Shown here piece by piece: positions 7,598 to 15,953 of a DNA stretch of 64,000 nt (positions within the stretch are counted from its first letter, which is position 1; each line of letters opens with the position of its first letter). Below the pieces are notes generated by a model that saw only the letters and a program-made list of their open reading frames with translations, ran no database searches and had not been told where the DNA came from. A program made the position numbers and the translations under genes. The DNA is from Lancefieldella sp015258835 (GTDB lineage: Bacteria; Actinomycetota; Coriobacteriia; Coriobacteriales; Atopobiaceae): positions 39,609-103,608 of the forward strand of contig JABZHN010000005.1 in NCBI GenBank assembly GCA_015258835.1, in the 5' to 3' direction.

Positions 7598-8494
7598 ATG
7601 AACTTCTTTGAAAATACTTCCGCTTCTCTTTCTCGCCGTGCTTTCCTTGGTGCAAGCGCACTTTCTGCTGCAGCTCTTTTGGCAGCTTGCAAGAAAAAGG
7701 ATTCAGACGGAGCTCAGGGTGAATCTTCTGATACAGACTCAAAGTTTAGAACCCTTGATGACATCAAGAAGGCAGGCACGGTAAATATCGGTGTCTTCAG
7801 CGATAAAGCTCCTTTTGGTTACGTTGATGCAAACGGTAATTACGCTGGTTACGACATTGTTTTTGCTGAGCGACTTGCAAAGGATATGGGCGTTAAGATT
7901 AACTACATTGCCACTGATGGACAAAATCGCATACCTTTCTTGCAGTCAAACAAGGCAGATATCATGCTGGCAAACTTTACGGTAACCGATGACCGTAAAG
8001 AAAAGGTTGATTTCTCTCTTCCATACATGAAGATCAAGCTGGGCGTTGTTTCTCCATCTTCTGCGCCAATTACAGATGTTTCTCAGCTTGATGGTAAAAA
8101 GCTTATTGTTTCTAAGGGAACTACGGCCGAGGTCTGGTTTACTAAGAACGCACCTAAGGTTGAGCTGGTCAAATTTGATAGCTATGCTGATGCATACAAC
8201 GCACTGCTCGACGGCCGCGGCGATGCTTTCTCAACCGACAATACCGAGGTGCTTGCATGGGTTAAGTCTAACCCCGGCTTTGTTGTTGGCATTGATGACC
8301 TGGGCGACTCCGATACTATCGCTGCTGCAGTTCACAAGGGCAACTCCTCGGTGTTGGAGTTTATCAACAACGAGATTACCGGCCCTCTTGCAGAGGAGAA
8401 CTTCTTCCACAAGGCTTATGAAGAGACACTCGCTCCAATTTACGGCGACGAAGTAGATCCAAATACTATGGTTGTCGAGGGCGGCAAAATCTAA
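7598..8494 (+). CDS. Amino-acid ABC transporter substrate-binding lipoprotein (Tat-type signal)
   Basis: This 298-residue solute-binding protein delivers its amino acid to the permeases encoded just upstream. The N-terminus has SRRAFLG followed by a hydrophobic stretch and LLAAC: a twin-arginine motif joined to a lipobox, so export by Tat and lipid anchoring at Cys are predicted. The mature part has the family-3 pattern (GTVNIGVFSDKAPFGY, GYDIVFAERLAKDMG, RIPFLQSNKADIM). ATG at 7598 fits the TTAGGA upstream better than the TTG at 7583. The ligand is probably a polar or acidic amino acid, not further resolvable. The Ser-Arg-Arg of the signal overlaps a TTCTCGCC copy (7630). Confidence 0.9.
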   Translation: MNFFENTSASLSRRAFLGASALSAAALLAACKKKDSDGAQGESSDTDSKFRTLDDIKKAGTVNIGVFSDKAPFGYVDANGNYAGYDIVFAERLAKDMGVKINYIATDGQNRIPFLQSNKADIMLANFTVTDDRKEKVDFSLPYMKIKLGVVSPSSAPITDVSQLDGKKLIVSKGTTAEVWFTKNAPKVELVKFDSYADAYNALLDGRGDAFSTDNTEVLAWVKSNPGFVVGIDDLGDSDTIAAAVHKGNSSVLEFINNEITGPLAEENFFHKAYEETLAPIYGDEVDPNTMVVEGGKI

Positions 8495-8537
8495 GTTCTG
8501 GGCTTAGTCCGTCTTTACAGCTCAATTACACCCATTT

Positions 8538-8578
8538 CGCGAGAAGACCTTGCAGCTTGTAAGGTCTTCTCGCGTTTG
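8538..8578 (+). terminator. Terminator of the amino-acid importer operon
   Basis: A perfect 14-bp stem (8538-8551/8561-8574) with a 9-base loop is followed by TTTG. The stem arms contain GCGAGAAG/CTTCTCGC, a one-base variant of the dispersed octamer in inverted orientation. Confidence 0.8.
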
Positions 8579-8634
8579 TAGCCAAATTGTTAATTTGTAC
8601 AGTACTTTTTAAAAATGATTCTTTGTGCTGATAA

Positions 8635-8661
8635 AGTAGGTCAACTATTTTTTGACCGACT
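8635..8661. promoter_or_regulatory. Operator-like inverted repeat upstream of the kdgT-like gene
   Basis: AGTAGGTCAA-N7-TTGACCGACT forms a 10-bp inverted repeat with one mismatch, ending 18 bases before the start codon and just before the ribosome-binding site. Position and symmetry suit a dimeric repressor (GntR or IclR type). The protein is unknown. Confidence 0.45.
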
Positions 8662-8679
8662 AGGGCAAAGGGGCTGATA

Positions 8680-9675
8680 ATGGCAGCTGAACAGCAAAAA
8701 GCAACTCGTAAAATTGGCGTTCCCAGGTTTCCCGGCGATATTATGCTGTATCCGCTTTCTGTAGGCCTACTTCTTCATTCATTTGTTCCTCAGGTTCTAG
8801 AGATTGGTAGCTTCACCACTGCTGTTGCTAAGGGCGCTCCTGCAATTGTTGGCATTGTTTTGCTGTTTGTGGGTGCTTCTATTGATCTTAAGACGGTTCC
8901 CAAGGTTTTGAAGACTGGCCTGACCATTCTTATTCCTAAGCTTGCTATTGCTATTGCCTTTGGTTTGTTTGTTGCTAAGTTCATGAACGATAATTTCTTT
9001 GGTCTTAATGCACTTTCTATCATTGGTGGTATTACCTTCTGCAATGTTGCTTTGTACATTGGTATTACTGCTGAGTACGGAACTCCTGATGAGCAGGGTG
9101 CGGCTGCAGTTTTGTCCCTTGTTGCTGGTCCTGCAGTTACTATGATTGCCCTAGGTGCAGCAGGTGTTGCGGCAATTTCTCCTACCGCACTTGCGGGCAC
9201 CCTTCTTCCTCTAGTCCTTGGTGTTGTTCTTGGTAATCTCAGTCCTTTTATCAGGGGGCTTTTGGTTCCTGGTATTAACCCTTGCATTGCCGTTGTTGGT
9301 TTTGCGCTTGGTTGCGGCATGAGTGTTGAGAACCTTATTACTGGTGGTCCATCAGGTATTCTCTTAGCAGTACTTTGCATCATCACGGGTATTCTTACCA
9401 TGCTTGTTGAGCGTCTACTGGGCGGCTCTGGTAAGGCAAGTCTTGCTAGTGCAACTATTGCAGGTACCGCAACAACCACTCCTGCTGCAGTTGCTTCTGT
9501 TGATCCAACGTATACAGCTCAGGTTGTTGCAAACGCAAACGCTCAGCTTGCTGCCGCGGTAGTTATTACTGCACTGGTAGCTCCAGCATTTACTGGTTGG
9601 CTTGATAAGAAGCTGGCTAAGAAAAATGACGCCAGTGCGGTACAGACTTCAGAAGAAGTAGCTGCTACTGAGTAA
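8680..9675 (+). CDS. kdgT: 2-keto-3-deoxygluconate permease family transporter
   Basis: The 331-residue integral membrane protein has about ten hydrophobic segments and the family-specific opening RFPGDIMLYPL, then LLHSF and VGASIDLK. These match KdgT-type proton symporters for 2-keto-3-deoxygluconate, a breakdown product of pectin and uronic acids. No catabolic gene (kdgK, kdgA) is adjacent, so it stands as a single-gene unit and the substrate could differ. It is flanked by an operator-like repeat upstream and a bidirectional terminator downstream. The AAAGGGG sequence gives a suitable ribosome-binding site for the ATG. Confidence 0.85.
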   Translation: MAAEQQKATRKIGVPRFPGDIMLYPLSVGLLLHSFVPQVLEIGSFTTAVAKGAPAIVGIVLLFVGASIDLKTVPKVLKTGLTILIPKLAIAIAFGLFVAKFMNDNFFGLNALSIIGGITFCNVALYIGITAEYGTPDEQGAAAVLSLVAGPAVTMIALGAAGVAAISPTALAGTLLPLVLGVVLGNLSPFIRGLLVPGINPCIAVVGFALGCGMSVENLITGGPSGILLAVLCIITGILTMLVERLLGGSGKASLASATIAGTATTTPAAVASVDPTYTAQVVANANAQLAAAVVITALVAPAFTGWLDKKLAKKNDASAVQTSEEVAATE

Positions 9676-9703
9676 TTAAGTAAGCCTTATATAATGCATA
9701 TGA

Positions 9704-9739
9704 AAAACCCTCTTCTACGTTGGTGGAAGAGGGTTTTAT
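9704..9739. terminator. Bidirectional terminator
   Basis: A perfect 12-bp stem (AAAACCCTCTTC 9704-9715 with its complement 9726-9737) has a 10-base loop and T-runs on both strands. It lies between the convergent kdgT-like gene and the small minus-strand gene and can serve both. Confidence 0.8.
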
Positions 9740-9746
9740 TCACCGG

Positions 9747-10028
9747 TTAAAGAAAATAAATGATGTGGCTTATCTCAAATATAAGCGCAAGTATGAGGAA
9801 AACTAAGAACAAAATTCTTACCCTTTTTTTGATACCGCTTTTAAAAAAGACATAAAAATCGATAACCTCAGTCAGAATTAATACTAGAAAAAATAGTAAT
9901 GGTGGAATAAGTCCCTGTTTCCACAGTAGTCGCATTCCCTGATAAGCCAGAAAACTGACCAATATTACAATACGAACTGTTTTTCTAGAAATCGGTTCTG
10001 AAAAATTAAATATCTTCTCACCAAACAT
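9747..10028 (-). CDS. Small membrane protein of unknown function
   Basis: The 93-residue protein has three hydrophobic segments (about residues 18-37, 40-62 and 70-92) separated by short basic loops. I recognise no family. It is supported as a gene by a GGGAGG ribosome-binding site before its ATG, by the shared terminator at its 3' end, and by the absence of any competing frame. It is transcribed divergently from the SGNH hydrolase gene. The DNA is more AT-rich than its neighbours. Confidence 0.6.
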   Translation of the reverse strand: MFGEKIFNFSEPISRKTVRIVILVSFLAYQGMRLLWKQGLIPPLLFFLVLILTEVIDFYVFFKSGIKKRVRILFLVFLILALIFEISHIIYFL

Positions 10029-10145
10029 ATCTGTTGCCTCCCTATGGACAACAAGAGCAGTTTATTTGTTACTAAAGATTGTAATACTGTCTGATAACCT
10101 CGTAATATATAACTATAGTAATTTAACTTGTGATTGGAGGTGCCT

Positions 10146-11234
10146 ATGGAAGTGGGAGAGTGGAGCATTAGTTCTCCAGCATCTAAGTTTTTACTTAGTG
10201 CACCATGGTCAGAAAAGCTTGTTCACGGATGGGTTCATCCACTGCGCATCTCTTCCAATCAGCTTAGAGTTATTGGCTCTTGCTCTTCCTGGCACCCCGG
10301 TCTTTTTAAACAGATGGCCGCTTGTACTTCAGATATTCAAGTTGCTTTTACCACGGACAGCTCAGAAGTGGTGCTTGATCTAAAAATTGACAAAGTTCCT
10401 AAGGGAGCCTCTTCTGTTTTACAGTTACTTAAAGCTGCGTATCTTAAAAAGCTCAGCTCTGTCTTTGTGACGGTTGATGGTAAACCTTACAAGAGCTTCT
10501 CACTGGATGATGCAGGTGAACATACGCTTTCTATTCATCTAGAAACAGAAACCTCTGAAGATGACCTTGCTAGACTTCCAGGTTTTAATGACACGCATCA
10601 CGTGAGTGTTTACTTGCCCTGTTTACAGAGCGCTTCCGTTAAAAATCTCCGTGGCAACGGCACGTTTTTCTCGCCCGATGAGCCTAAGAAAAAATTGGTG
10701 GTGTTTGGCGATTCTATTGCGCAGGGTTTTGTTGTGGAACGCCCAGACAAAACTTGGCCACGCTGTCTTGCTAAACGCATGAAGCTTGAGGTGGTTAACC
10801 AGGGAATTGGTGGACAAGTTTATCAGCCTGGCTCGTATACGTTTATTGAGGATGCTTCTTTAGTGGTTGTTGCACTTGGGGCAAATTATCGATACGAAAA
10901 ATGCTCAAAGTCGCAGGTAACGTACGATATTCAAAATTCGCTCTGGCAGATTTCTCAGATGTATGCAGATACGCGTGTGGTTGTTCTGACACCTACGCCT
11001 TATTTTGAGGATGCGTATCCCACACACCCTTATTCTTGTTTCGCCGAGATTCCTCAAATTATTGAAGAAGTTGCTGGTAAGTTTGGTTTGCAGTGTATTT
11101 CTGGAGAAAAACTATTGCCGCAGGAGAAGAAATATTTTGCTGACGATGTACATCCAAATTCTAAGGGTGCGGCACTTTTGGCAAAGAATCTATTTGAAGC
11201 CTTAAAACAGCCAGGTCAGGATAGTCTTTTTTAG
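10146..11234 (+). CDS. SGNH/GDSL-type esterase or lipase family protein
   Basis: The protein is about 362 residues long. A beta-rich N-terminal domain of about 170 residues is followed by an SGNH hydrolase domain: GDSIAQG with the nucleophile Ser, GIGGQ (Gly block), GANY (Asn block) and DDVHPN with catalytic Asp and His. This two-domain plan is seen in carbohydrate or acyl esterases of Firmicutes and Coriobacteria. There is no signal peptide, so the substrate is probably intracellular. The start is ATG 10146, because the TTG at 10134 overlaps the GGAGG that serves as ribosome-binding site. It contains a TTCTCGCC copy at 10668. Confidence 0.82.
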   Translation: MEVGEWSISSPASKFLLSAPWSEKLVHGWVHPLRISSNQLRVIGSCSSWHPGLFKQMAACTSDIQVAFTTDSSEVVLDLKIDKVPKGASSVLQLLKAAYLKKLSSVFVTVDGKPYKSFSLDDAGEHTLSIHLETETSEDDLARLPGFNDTHHVSVYLPCLQSASVKNLRGNGTFFSPDEPKKKLVVFGDSIAQGFVVERPDKTWPRCLAKRMKLEVVNQGIGGQVYQPGSYTFIEDASLVVVALGANYRYEKCSKSQVTYDIQNSLWQISQMYADTRVVVLTPTPYFEDAYPTHPYSCFAEIPQIIEEVAGKFGLQCISGEKLLPQEKKYFADDVHPNSKGAALLAKNLFEALKQPGQDSLF

Positions 11235-11332
11235 ACGTCAAGCCTCCCTAGAAGCTCTCTCAAAATTCAACATGAGTTTTTGTCCGGTGAAACTTCTACA
11301 CTAGAGGTGAAAAACATCTAGAGAGGATACAC

Positions 11333-12574
11333 ATGAATACTATTAATCCTTTTGCACCTCATTTGACCGGGCAACTTACAGAAGAAACTCAAGCCCTTGT
11401 GGCTGAGCAAATTGCTAAGGGCACCTTAAGTCCTTACGCGTGCAAAAATGAAGATATCATTCGCCGAGATTCTACCCATGATCAGGCATCACTTTTGCGT
11501 CCGGCTTTCATGCGAGATGTCGAGAAGATCATGCATACTCCTGCGTATAACAGGCTAAACGGCAAAACACAGGTCTTCTCGTTCCGCGCGCATGATGACA
11601 TTACGCGCCGCGGCCTTCATGAGCAGCTTGTTTGTAGGGTTGCTAAAGATATTGGACGTGCCCTTGGCCTTAACCTTGATTTGATCGAGGCAATTGCTCT
11701 TGGTCATGACGTGGGACATACTCCTTTTGGTCATGCAGGGGAGTATTTCCTCAATGATATTTATCACGAGCAAACGGGACGTTGGTTTTTCCACAACGTA
11801 CAGAGCGTACGCGTGCTTGACGGCCTCTATGCAAGAAACCTCTCTTTACAGACGCTTGATGGAGTAATCTGCCACAACGGCGAGTTTGAGCAGCAGATAC
11901 TTCAAATGAGTGATCTTTCAACTTTTGATGAGTTTGATAAGGTGGTAGAAGATTGCTGGGAGAGAGGTCCTCAGGCTATTGCACACCTGCGTCCTATGAC
12001 GCTTGAAGGTTGCGTCATGCGCATCTCTGACATTATTGCGTATGTTGGAAAAGACAGACAGGATGCGCTTCGTGCAGGCGCTGCTACAGAAGAAACATTT
12101 GACGACGGTCTTGGTGGCGCTTATAACGCATGGGCTACTTCTGCTTTTGTTGCAGATATTGTTCAGAATAGCTTTGGTAAGCCTCAGATTTCTCTCTCAG
12201 AAGAGGCGTTTAAAGAGATGAAACGAGCAAAGCGCGAGAATTATAAGAAGATTTATGGTGCATCAGAAGCCAATGGTGATTTCTCTGTAGACATTAAGCG
12301 CCTGTTTGAGAAATTGTATGAGTACGAATTATCTTCGCTTAAATCTGGCGATCAAAGCCTTGCAATCTTTAAGCATCATATTGAGCCGGTGAGTAGGCAC
12401 CTTTCTAGGTATGGCCATACCTATGACTGGAAGAGTGACGCGCATCGTACTGTTGTTGATTTTATTTCCGCAATGACTGATGACTACTTTGTGGCTACCT
12501 GTGAAGCACTTTTCCCAGAAGCTCAGGAGCTCTTTCCAAAGAGGAGCTACTTTGCAGAAGGAGTACGCGCGTAA
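11333..12574 (+). CDS. dgt: dNTP triphosphohydrolase (dGTPase-like HD-domain protein)
   Basis: The 413-residue HD-superfamily enzyme removes triphosphate from deoxynucleotides. Visible are RLNGKTQVF, the HEQLVCRVA helix supplying an early His, and the metal site GHDVGHTPFGHAGE around residues 125-138. A later Asp (MRISDIIAYVGKD) completes the HD site. Length is close to the family norm. Likely job: dNTP pool control and removal of abnormal nucleotides. It stands 98 bases after the SGNH gene and about 107 before rarA. AGAGAGGA before the ATG is a good ribosome-binding site. Confidence 0.88.
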   Translation: MNTINPFAPHLTGQLTEETQALVAEQIAKGTLSPYACKNEDIIRRDSTHDQASLLRPAFMRDVEKIMHTPAYNRLNGKTQVFSFRAHDDITRRGLHEQLVCRVAKDIGRALGLNLDLIEAIALGHDVGHTPFGHAGEYFLNDIYHEQTGRWFFHNVQSVRVLDGLYARNLSLQTLDGVICHNGEFEQQILQMSDLSTFDEFDKVVEDCWERGPQAIAHLRPMTLEGCVMRISDIIAYVGKDRQDALRAGAATEETFDDGLGGAYNAWATSAFVADIVQNSFGKPQISLSEEAFKEMKRAKRENYKKIYGASEANGDFSVDIKRLFEKLYEYELSSLKSGDQSLAIFKHHIEPVSRHLSRYGHTYDWKSDAHRTVVDFISAMTDDYFVATCEALFPEAQELFPKRSYFAEGVRA

Positions 12575-12681
12575 GATTAGTGTTTCGGTCAAAGTGCAAT
12601 AGTTAGGTCACTTAAAGAGCATTTGTGTTGAGCGGGTTTCTCGCCAAGCTTTTATGTTTGAGACGGGGTAAAATTAGCTGC

Positions 12682-14013
12682 ATGGATACTTTATTTTCTG
12701 GCATGGAACGTGCCGCTAAAAAAGCTAATGCACCACTTGCTGCTCGCATGCGTCCTACCACGCTTGATGGATATGTTGGTCAGGAAGATGCGGTTGGTCA
12801 GGGTTCTTGGCTGCGCAAGGCAATTGAGCACGATACACTCTCGTCCGTTTTGCTGTACGGTCCAGCAGGCACCGGAAAGACCACGCTTGCGCGCATCATC
12901 GCTCATACAACGCACGCAGAATTTGTAGAAGTATCTGCAATTACGGGAACTGTTAAAGATCTTCGTAGAGAGATTGAAGCAGCAGAATCAAGGCTTTTAA
13001 CAGCAGGTAGAAGAACTATTCTGTTCATTGATGAGATTCATCGTTTTACGCGCTCTCAGCAAGATGCCTTGCTTCATGCAGTAGAAGACAGAATAGTTGT
13101 ACTTATTGGCGCTACTACAGAAAACCCTTACTTTGAGGTTAATAGTGCTCTAATTTCTCGCTCTCGTGTAGTGGAGCTGCATGCATTGTCAGATGAGGCA
13201 ATCGATGAGCTCATTCAGCGAGCACTTGAGTCAGAAGATGGTCTAGCAGGCGCATTTGTCCTGGATGAAGCCGCTCGTAAAGAGATTGTGACGCTTGCAG
13301 GCGGAGATGGCCGTGCAGCCCTAACTTCACTTGAGCTTGCCTCTCAGATGGTTGATGTTCCAGAATCTGCTGACAACAAAGCATCTGAGCCGCTTGTTAT
13401 CACCAAGCAAAACGTTCTTGAGGCAAATCCTCGTCGCGGACTTCCCTACGATAAAGCAGGAGATATGCACTATGACATTATCTCTGCGTTTATTAAGTCC
13501 ATGCGTGGCTCAGACCCAGATGCCGCACTCTATTGGCTTGCGCGCATGATTGATGCAGGCGAGGACCCTAAATTTATTGCTCGACGCATTATGATTTTGG
13601 CCTCAGAAGATATTGGCAATGCCGATCCTCAGGCGCTGCTCATTGCACATGCAGCATTCAGGTCAGCTGAGGTCATTGGATATCCCGAGTGCAGAATTAA
13701 CCTTGCGCAAGCAGTAATTTATATGGCGCTTGCTCCAAAATCTAATGCTGCAGAAGCAGGTATTGATGCCGCTCTCCATGAGGTTAGAACAGGTCCAAGG
13801 CGAGAAGTTCCAAGTTACTTAAGAGATCGTACGCGTCCTGGTTCTGAAGAGTATGGCAATTACCTCTATCCTCACAATTATCCTGGGGGATGGATTGAAC
13901 AGCGTTATCTTCCAGAAGGACTTGAACGTGGTGCGTTCTTCTCGCCATCTCCAAGAGGTTGGGAAGCGTGGAGAATTGCAGCTACAGAGCGTGATCGTCA
14001 CGAGGAAGTCTAG
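12682..14013 (+). CDS. rarA: Replication-associated recombination protein A (AAA+ ATPase)
   Basis: The 443-residue clamp-loader-like AAA+ ATPase acts at stalled replication forks. It has MRPTTLDGYVGQE, Walker A GPAGTGKT (about 60-67), Walker B ILFIDEIHRF (about 108-117), sensor GATTENP, and the C-terminal RarA tetramerisation region (GSDPDAALYWLARMI onward). ATG at 12682 is chosen because the protein then begins as RarA usually does. The frame is open to 12625, but that region carries a -10-like TAAAAT (12669-12674) only 7 bases before the ATG, so the mRNA may be leaderless. Three TTCTCGCC copies lie in or just before it. Confidence 0.93.
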   Translation: MDTLFSGMERAAKKANAPLAARMRPTTLDGYVGQEDAVGQGSWLRKAIEHDTLSSVLLYGPAGTGKTTLARIIAHTTHAEFVEVSAITGTVKDLRREIEAAESRLLTAGRRTILFIDEIHRFTRSQQDALLHAVEDRIVVLIGATTENPYFEVNSALISRSRVVELHALSDEAIDELIQRALESEDGLAGAFVLDEAARKEIVTLAGGDGRAALTSLELASQMVDVPESADNKASEPLVITKQNVLEANPRRGLPYDKAGDMHYDIISAFIKSMRGSDPDAALYWLARMIDAGEDPKFIARRIMILASEDIGNADPQALLIAHAAFRSAEVIGYPECRINLAQAVIYMALAPKSNAAEAGIDAALHEVRTGPRREVPSYLRDRTRPGSEEYGNYLYPHNYPGGWIEQRYLPEGLERGAFFSPSPRGWEAWRIAATERDRHEEV

Positions 14014-14104
14014 GATTTTGAATTACCTAAGTGGGAGCATTAAGAGGACGCTCCTCGGGTAGAATAGAAAGAACTGTAACCGTTAGCTTTGAGGGATGGC
14101 ATAG

Positions 14105-14716
14105 ATGGATTACCTACAGATTGCTCTTGTAGTCTTAGCCGTAGTTGGTGTTTGGGCCATTGTCGAGGTTGCTCTGACCCTAAGAACAACAAGAAGGTCA
14201 ATTACTGAGATTACACTCTCAGCTAACAATACCATTGAACAGATTCAGCCTGTTATTTCAAAGATTGATGGCATGGTTGATGAACTTGATCCAACTATCA
14301 AGCAGCTACCTGCACTCATGCAGAAGGTTGATGAGGCTGCAGAGAATGCTAACACTTCTCTTGAGAGCCTAAACGTAGTTCTTGGTGATGTAGCAACTGT
14401 TTCAGGTGCTGCATCAGCCGTAACTGCAACAGTCAGCAAAGCTGCAAGCGATGCGGTAACAGGCGTTGTTGAGTCTGTTTCAAAGCTAGGAACTGGTCTT
14501 GGCGGATCTTTGAATCCTTCCAAGCTTGCTGAGGTGGCTCAGGCTCGCCTGAGCGGCGCGACTGCTTCCGCACAACAGAGTGCACAGCGTGCTCAAGAGT
14601 ATCTTGAGGAGCTTCCTCTGCTTTCTCAGGACAAGACAAAGCATTCTAAACCAGCTCGCACTGAGCAGTTCTATATTGAGTACGGTTCTGAGTCTTCTCA
14701 GAAGTCTGAGGAGTAG
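14105..14716 (+). CDS. DUF948-like membrane-anchored coiled-coil protein
   Basis: The 203-residue protein has one N-terminal transmembrane helix (about residues 5-24), followed by a long alpha-helical, Ala/Ser/Thr-rich region resembling DUF948 or methyl-accepting coiled coils, and a charged Ser-rich tail. Its function is unknown. Members of DUF948 are often found with general-stress or cell-envelope genes, which suits its position just before the HATPase-like/sigma-factor pair. A TAGAAT -10-like element lies at 14060-14065, about 40 bases upstream, so it may head the transcript of the following genes. Confidence 0.65.
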   Translation: MDYLQIALVVLAVVGVWAIVEVALTLRTTRRSITEITLSANNTIEQIQPVISKIDGMVDELDPTIKQLPALMQKVDEAAENANTSLESLNVVLGDVATVSGAASAVTATVSKAASDAVTGVVESVSKLGTGLGGSLNPSKLAEVAQARLSGATASAQQSAQRAQEYLEELPLLSQDKTKHSKPARTEQFYIEYGSESSQKSEE

Positions 14717-14722
14717 ATTGTA

Positions 14723-15106
14723 ATGACACAAAAAATTGTTGAGCTTTCCGCTCCTGCAGATCCAACATTTGCTCGCTCCGTCAGAATGATGGCTGCTAAT
14801 CTTGCTGTTTTGTGCAAGATGAACGTTGATGAGCTTGAAGATGTCAAAATGGCCGCAGAAGAGGGTTTTGTCTTTGCTTGCGGCACTCAAAAAGACTCTG
14901 TAGATATTACGTTTACCCTTGAAGCCAATACTATGGCTATTGATTTTGATTTGGGTGATGAGGATCCAGTTGAGTCTGAGACAGATAATTCTCAGCCACT
15001 TGAGCTTGTAGAACTATTGCTTTCCGCTATTTGTGATGAGTTTGCACTTACCGATGACGGTTATACGCTTCATCTTGTAAAGATTTCTGGCGGTGCACAT
15101 GCCTAA
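14723..15106 (+). CDS. Anti-sigma factor-like protein (RsbW/SpoIIAB-type HATPase, degenerate)
   Basis: The 127-residue protein has the length and helix pattern of small anti-sigma kinases (FARSVRMMAANLAVL, then DVKMAAEE), and it is encoded immediately before a SigB/SigF-type sigma factor. The ATP-binding signatures are not intact. The N-box motif E-A-x-x-N is replaced by AAEEGFVFA, without the Mg-binding Asn, and no clear DxGxG follows. It may bind the sigma factor without kinase activity. No anti-anti-sigma gene is seen. GAGGAG (14708-14713) is its ribosome-binding site. Confidence 0.6.
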   Translation: MTQKIVELSAPADPTFARSVRMMAANLAVLCKMNVDELEDVKMAAEEGFVFACGTQKDSVDITFTLEANTMAIDFDLGDEDPVESETDNSQPLELVELLLSAICDEFALTDDGYTLHLVKISGGAHA

Positions 15107-15953
15107 ACCTGAAGCAAACGAGGCAGTGCAGGCATCTGCAGAAGAGCAGAAAGCCGCAAGAAGAGCTGCTCGTCGTGCTTCTAAAGGTACCCCAGCCTGG
15201 GATAAAGATAGAACACGCAAGCTCTTTGCCCAATATAAAGAAACAAAAGACCCTGAGGTAAGAGACCAGCTTATTGTGAGTCACTTAAACCTCGTGCGCT
15301 TTTTGGCCTCCAAGTTTAAAAACCGTGGAGAACCCCTTGATGATTTGATTCAGGTGGGAACCATTGGACTTATCAAGGCAATTGATAGGTTTGAGCCTGA
15401 TCGTGGTCTAGAATTTACAACATATGCAACGCCAACCATCATGGGAGAAATCAAGCGTCACTTCCGCGACAAAGGCTGGTCAGTACGTGTTCCTCGTCGT
15501 TTGCAGGAGCTGTCGTCCAAGATTAATCAGGTCACTGATGATTTGACTAAAGAGCTGCAAAGAAGCCCTTCAATTGAAGAGATCGCCCAACGCCTTGACA
15601 CTAACGTTGAAGAAGTTCTTGAGGCTATGGAGTCTTCTAGCGCTTATAGCTCTGTTCCTCTTGAGGGAGGCGGCTCTGGTGCTGATGGCGACGAGACTCC
15701 TTCAATCATTGATCAATATGTGACCGAAGATGAGGATCTTGCTGGTTCTGATGACCGCATTGTTCTTGAAGAGGCCATTAGAGACTTCTCACCACGAGAG
15801 CAAGAGATTATTCGTATGCGTTTTGTTGAAGGTCTTACTCAGGTAGAGATTGCGGAGAAACTTAATATCTCTCAGGTACAGGTTTCAAGGCTGCTTCGTC
15901 GCACCTTAAAGCGTATCCAAGAAAAGATTGACCCAGAAAGCGTGAATCGTTAA
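15099..15953 (+). CDS. RNA polymerase sigma factor, SigB/SigF/SigG group
   Basis: The sigma-70 factor of about 284 residues has region 2 (LVRFLASKFKNRGEPLDDLIQVGTIG split around residue 75, then FTTYATPTIMGEIKRHFRD), region 3 (LQELSSKINQ...SPSIEEIAQRL) and region 4 (REQEIIRMRF...QVEIAEKLNISQVQVSRLLRR). These match stress/sporulation-type alternative sigma factors. A basic 40-residue extension precedes region 2. The start overlaps the HATPase-like gene (GTG 15093 or ATG 15099), implying coupled synthesis with its putative antagonist. The next gene overlaps its stop by one base. Likely role: a general-stress regulon. Confidence 0.88.
   Translation: MPKPEANEAVQASAEEQKAARRAARRASKGTPAWDKDRTRKLFAQYKETKDPEVRDQLIVSHLNLVRFLASKFKNRGEPLDDLIQVGTIGLIKAIDRFEPDRGLEFTTYATPTIMGEIKRHFRDKGWSVRVPRRLQELSSKINQVTDDLTKELQRSPSIEEIAQRLDTNVEEVLEAMESSSAYSSVPLEGGGSGADGDETPSIIDQYVTEDEDLAGSDDRIVLEEAIRDFSPREQEIIRMRFVEGLTQVEIAEKLNISQVQVSRLLRRTLKRIQEKIDPESVNR

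Noticed and set aside
13990..14060. Hairpin GGAGC/GCTCC after rarA as terminator
   Set aside because: Short stem, no T-run; it directly precedes the -10 of the next gene.
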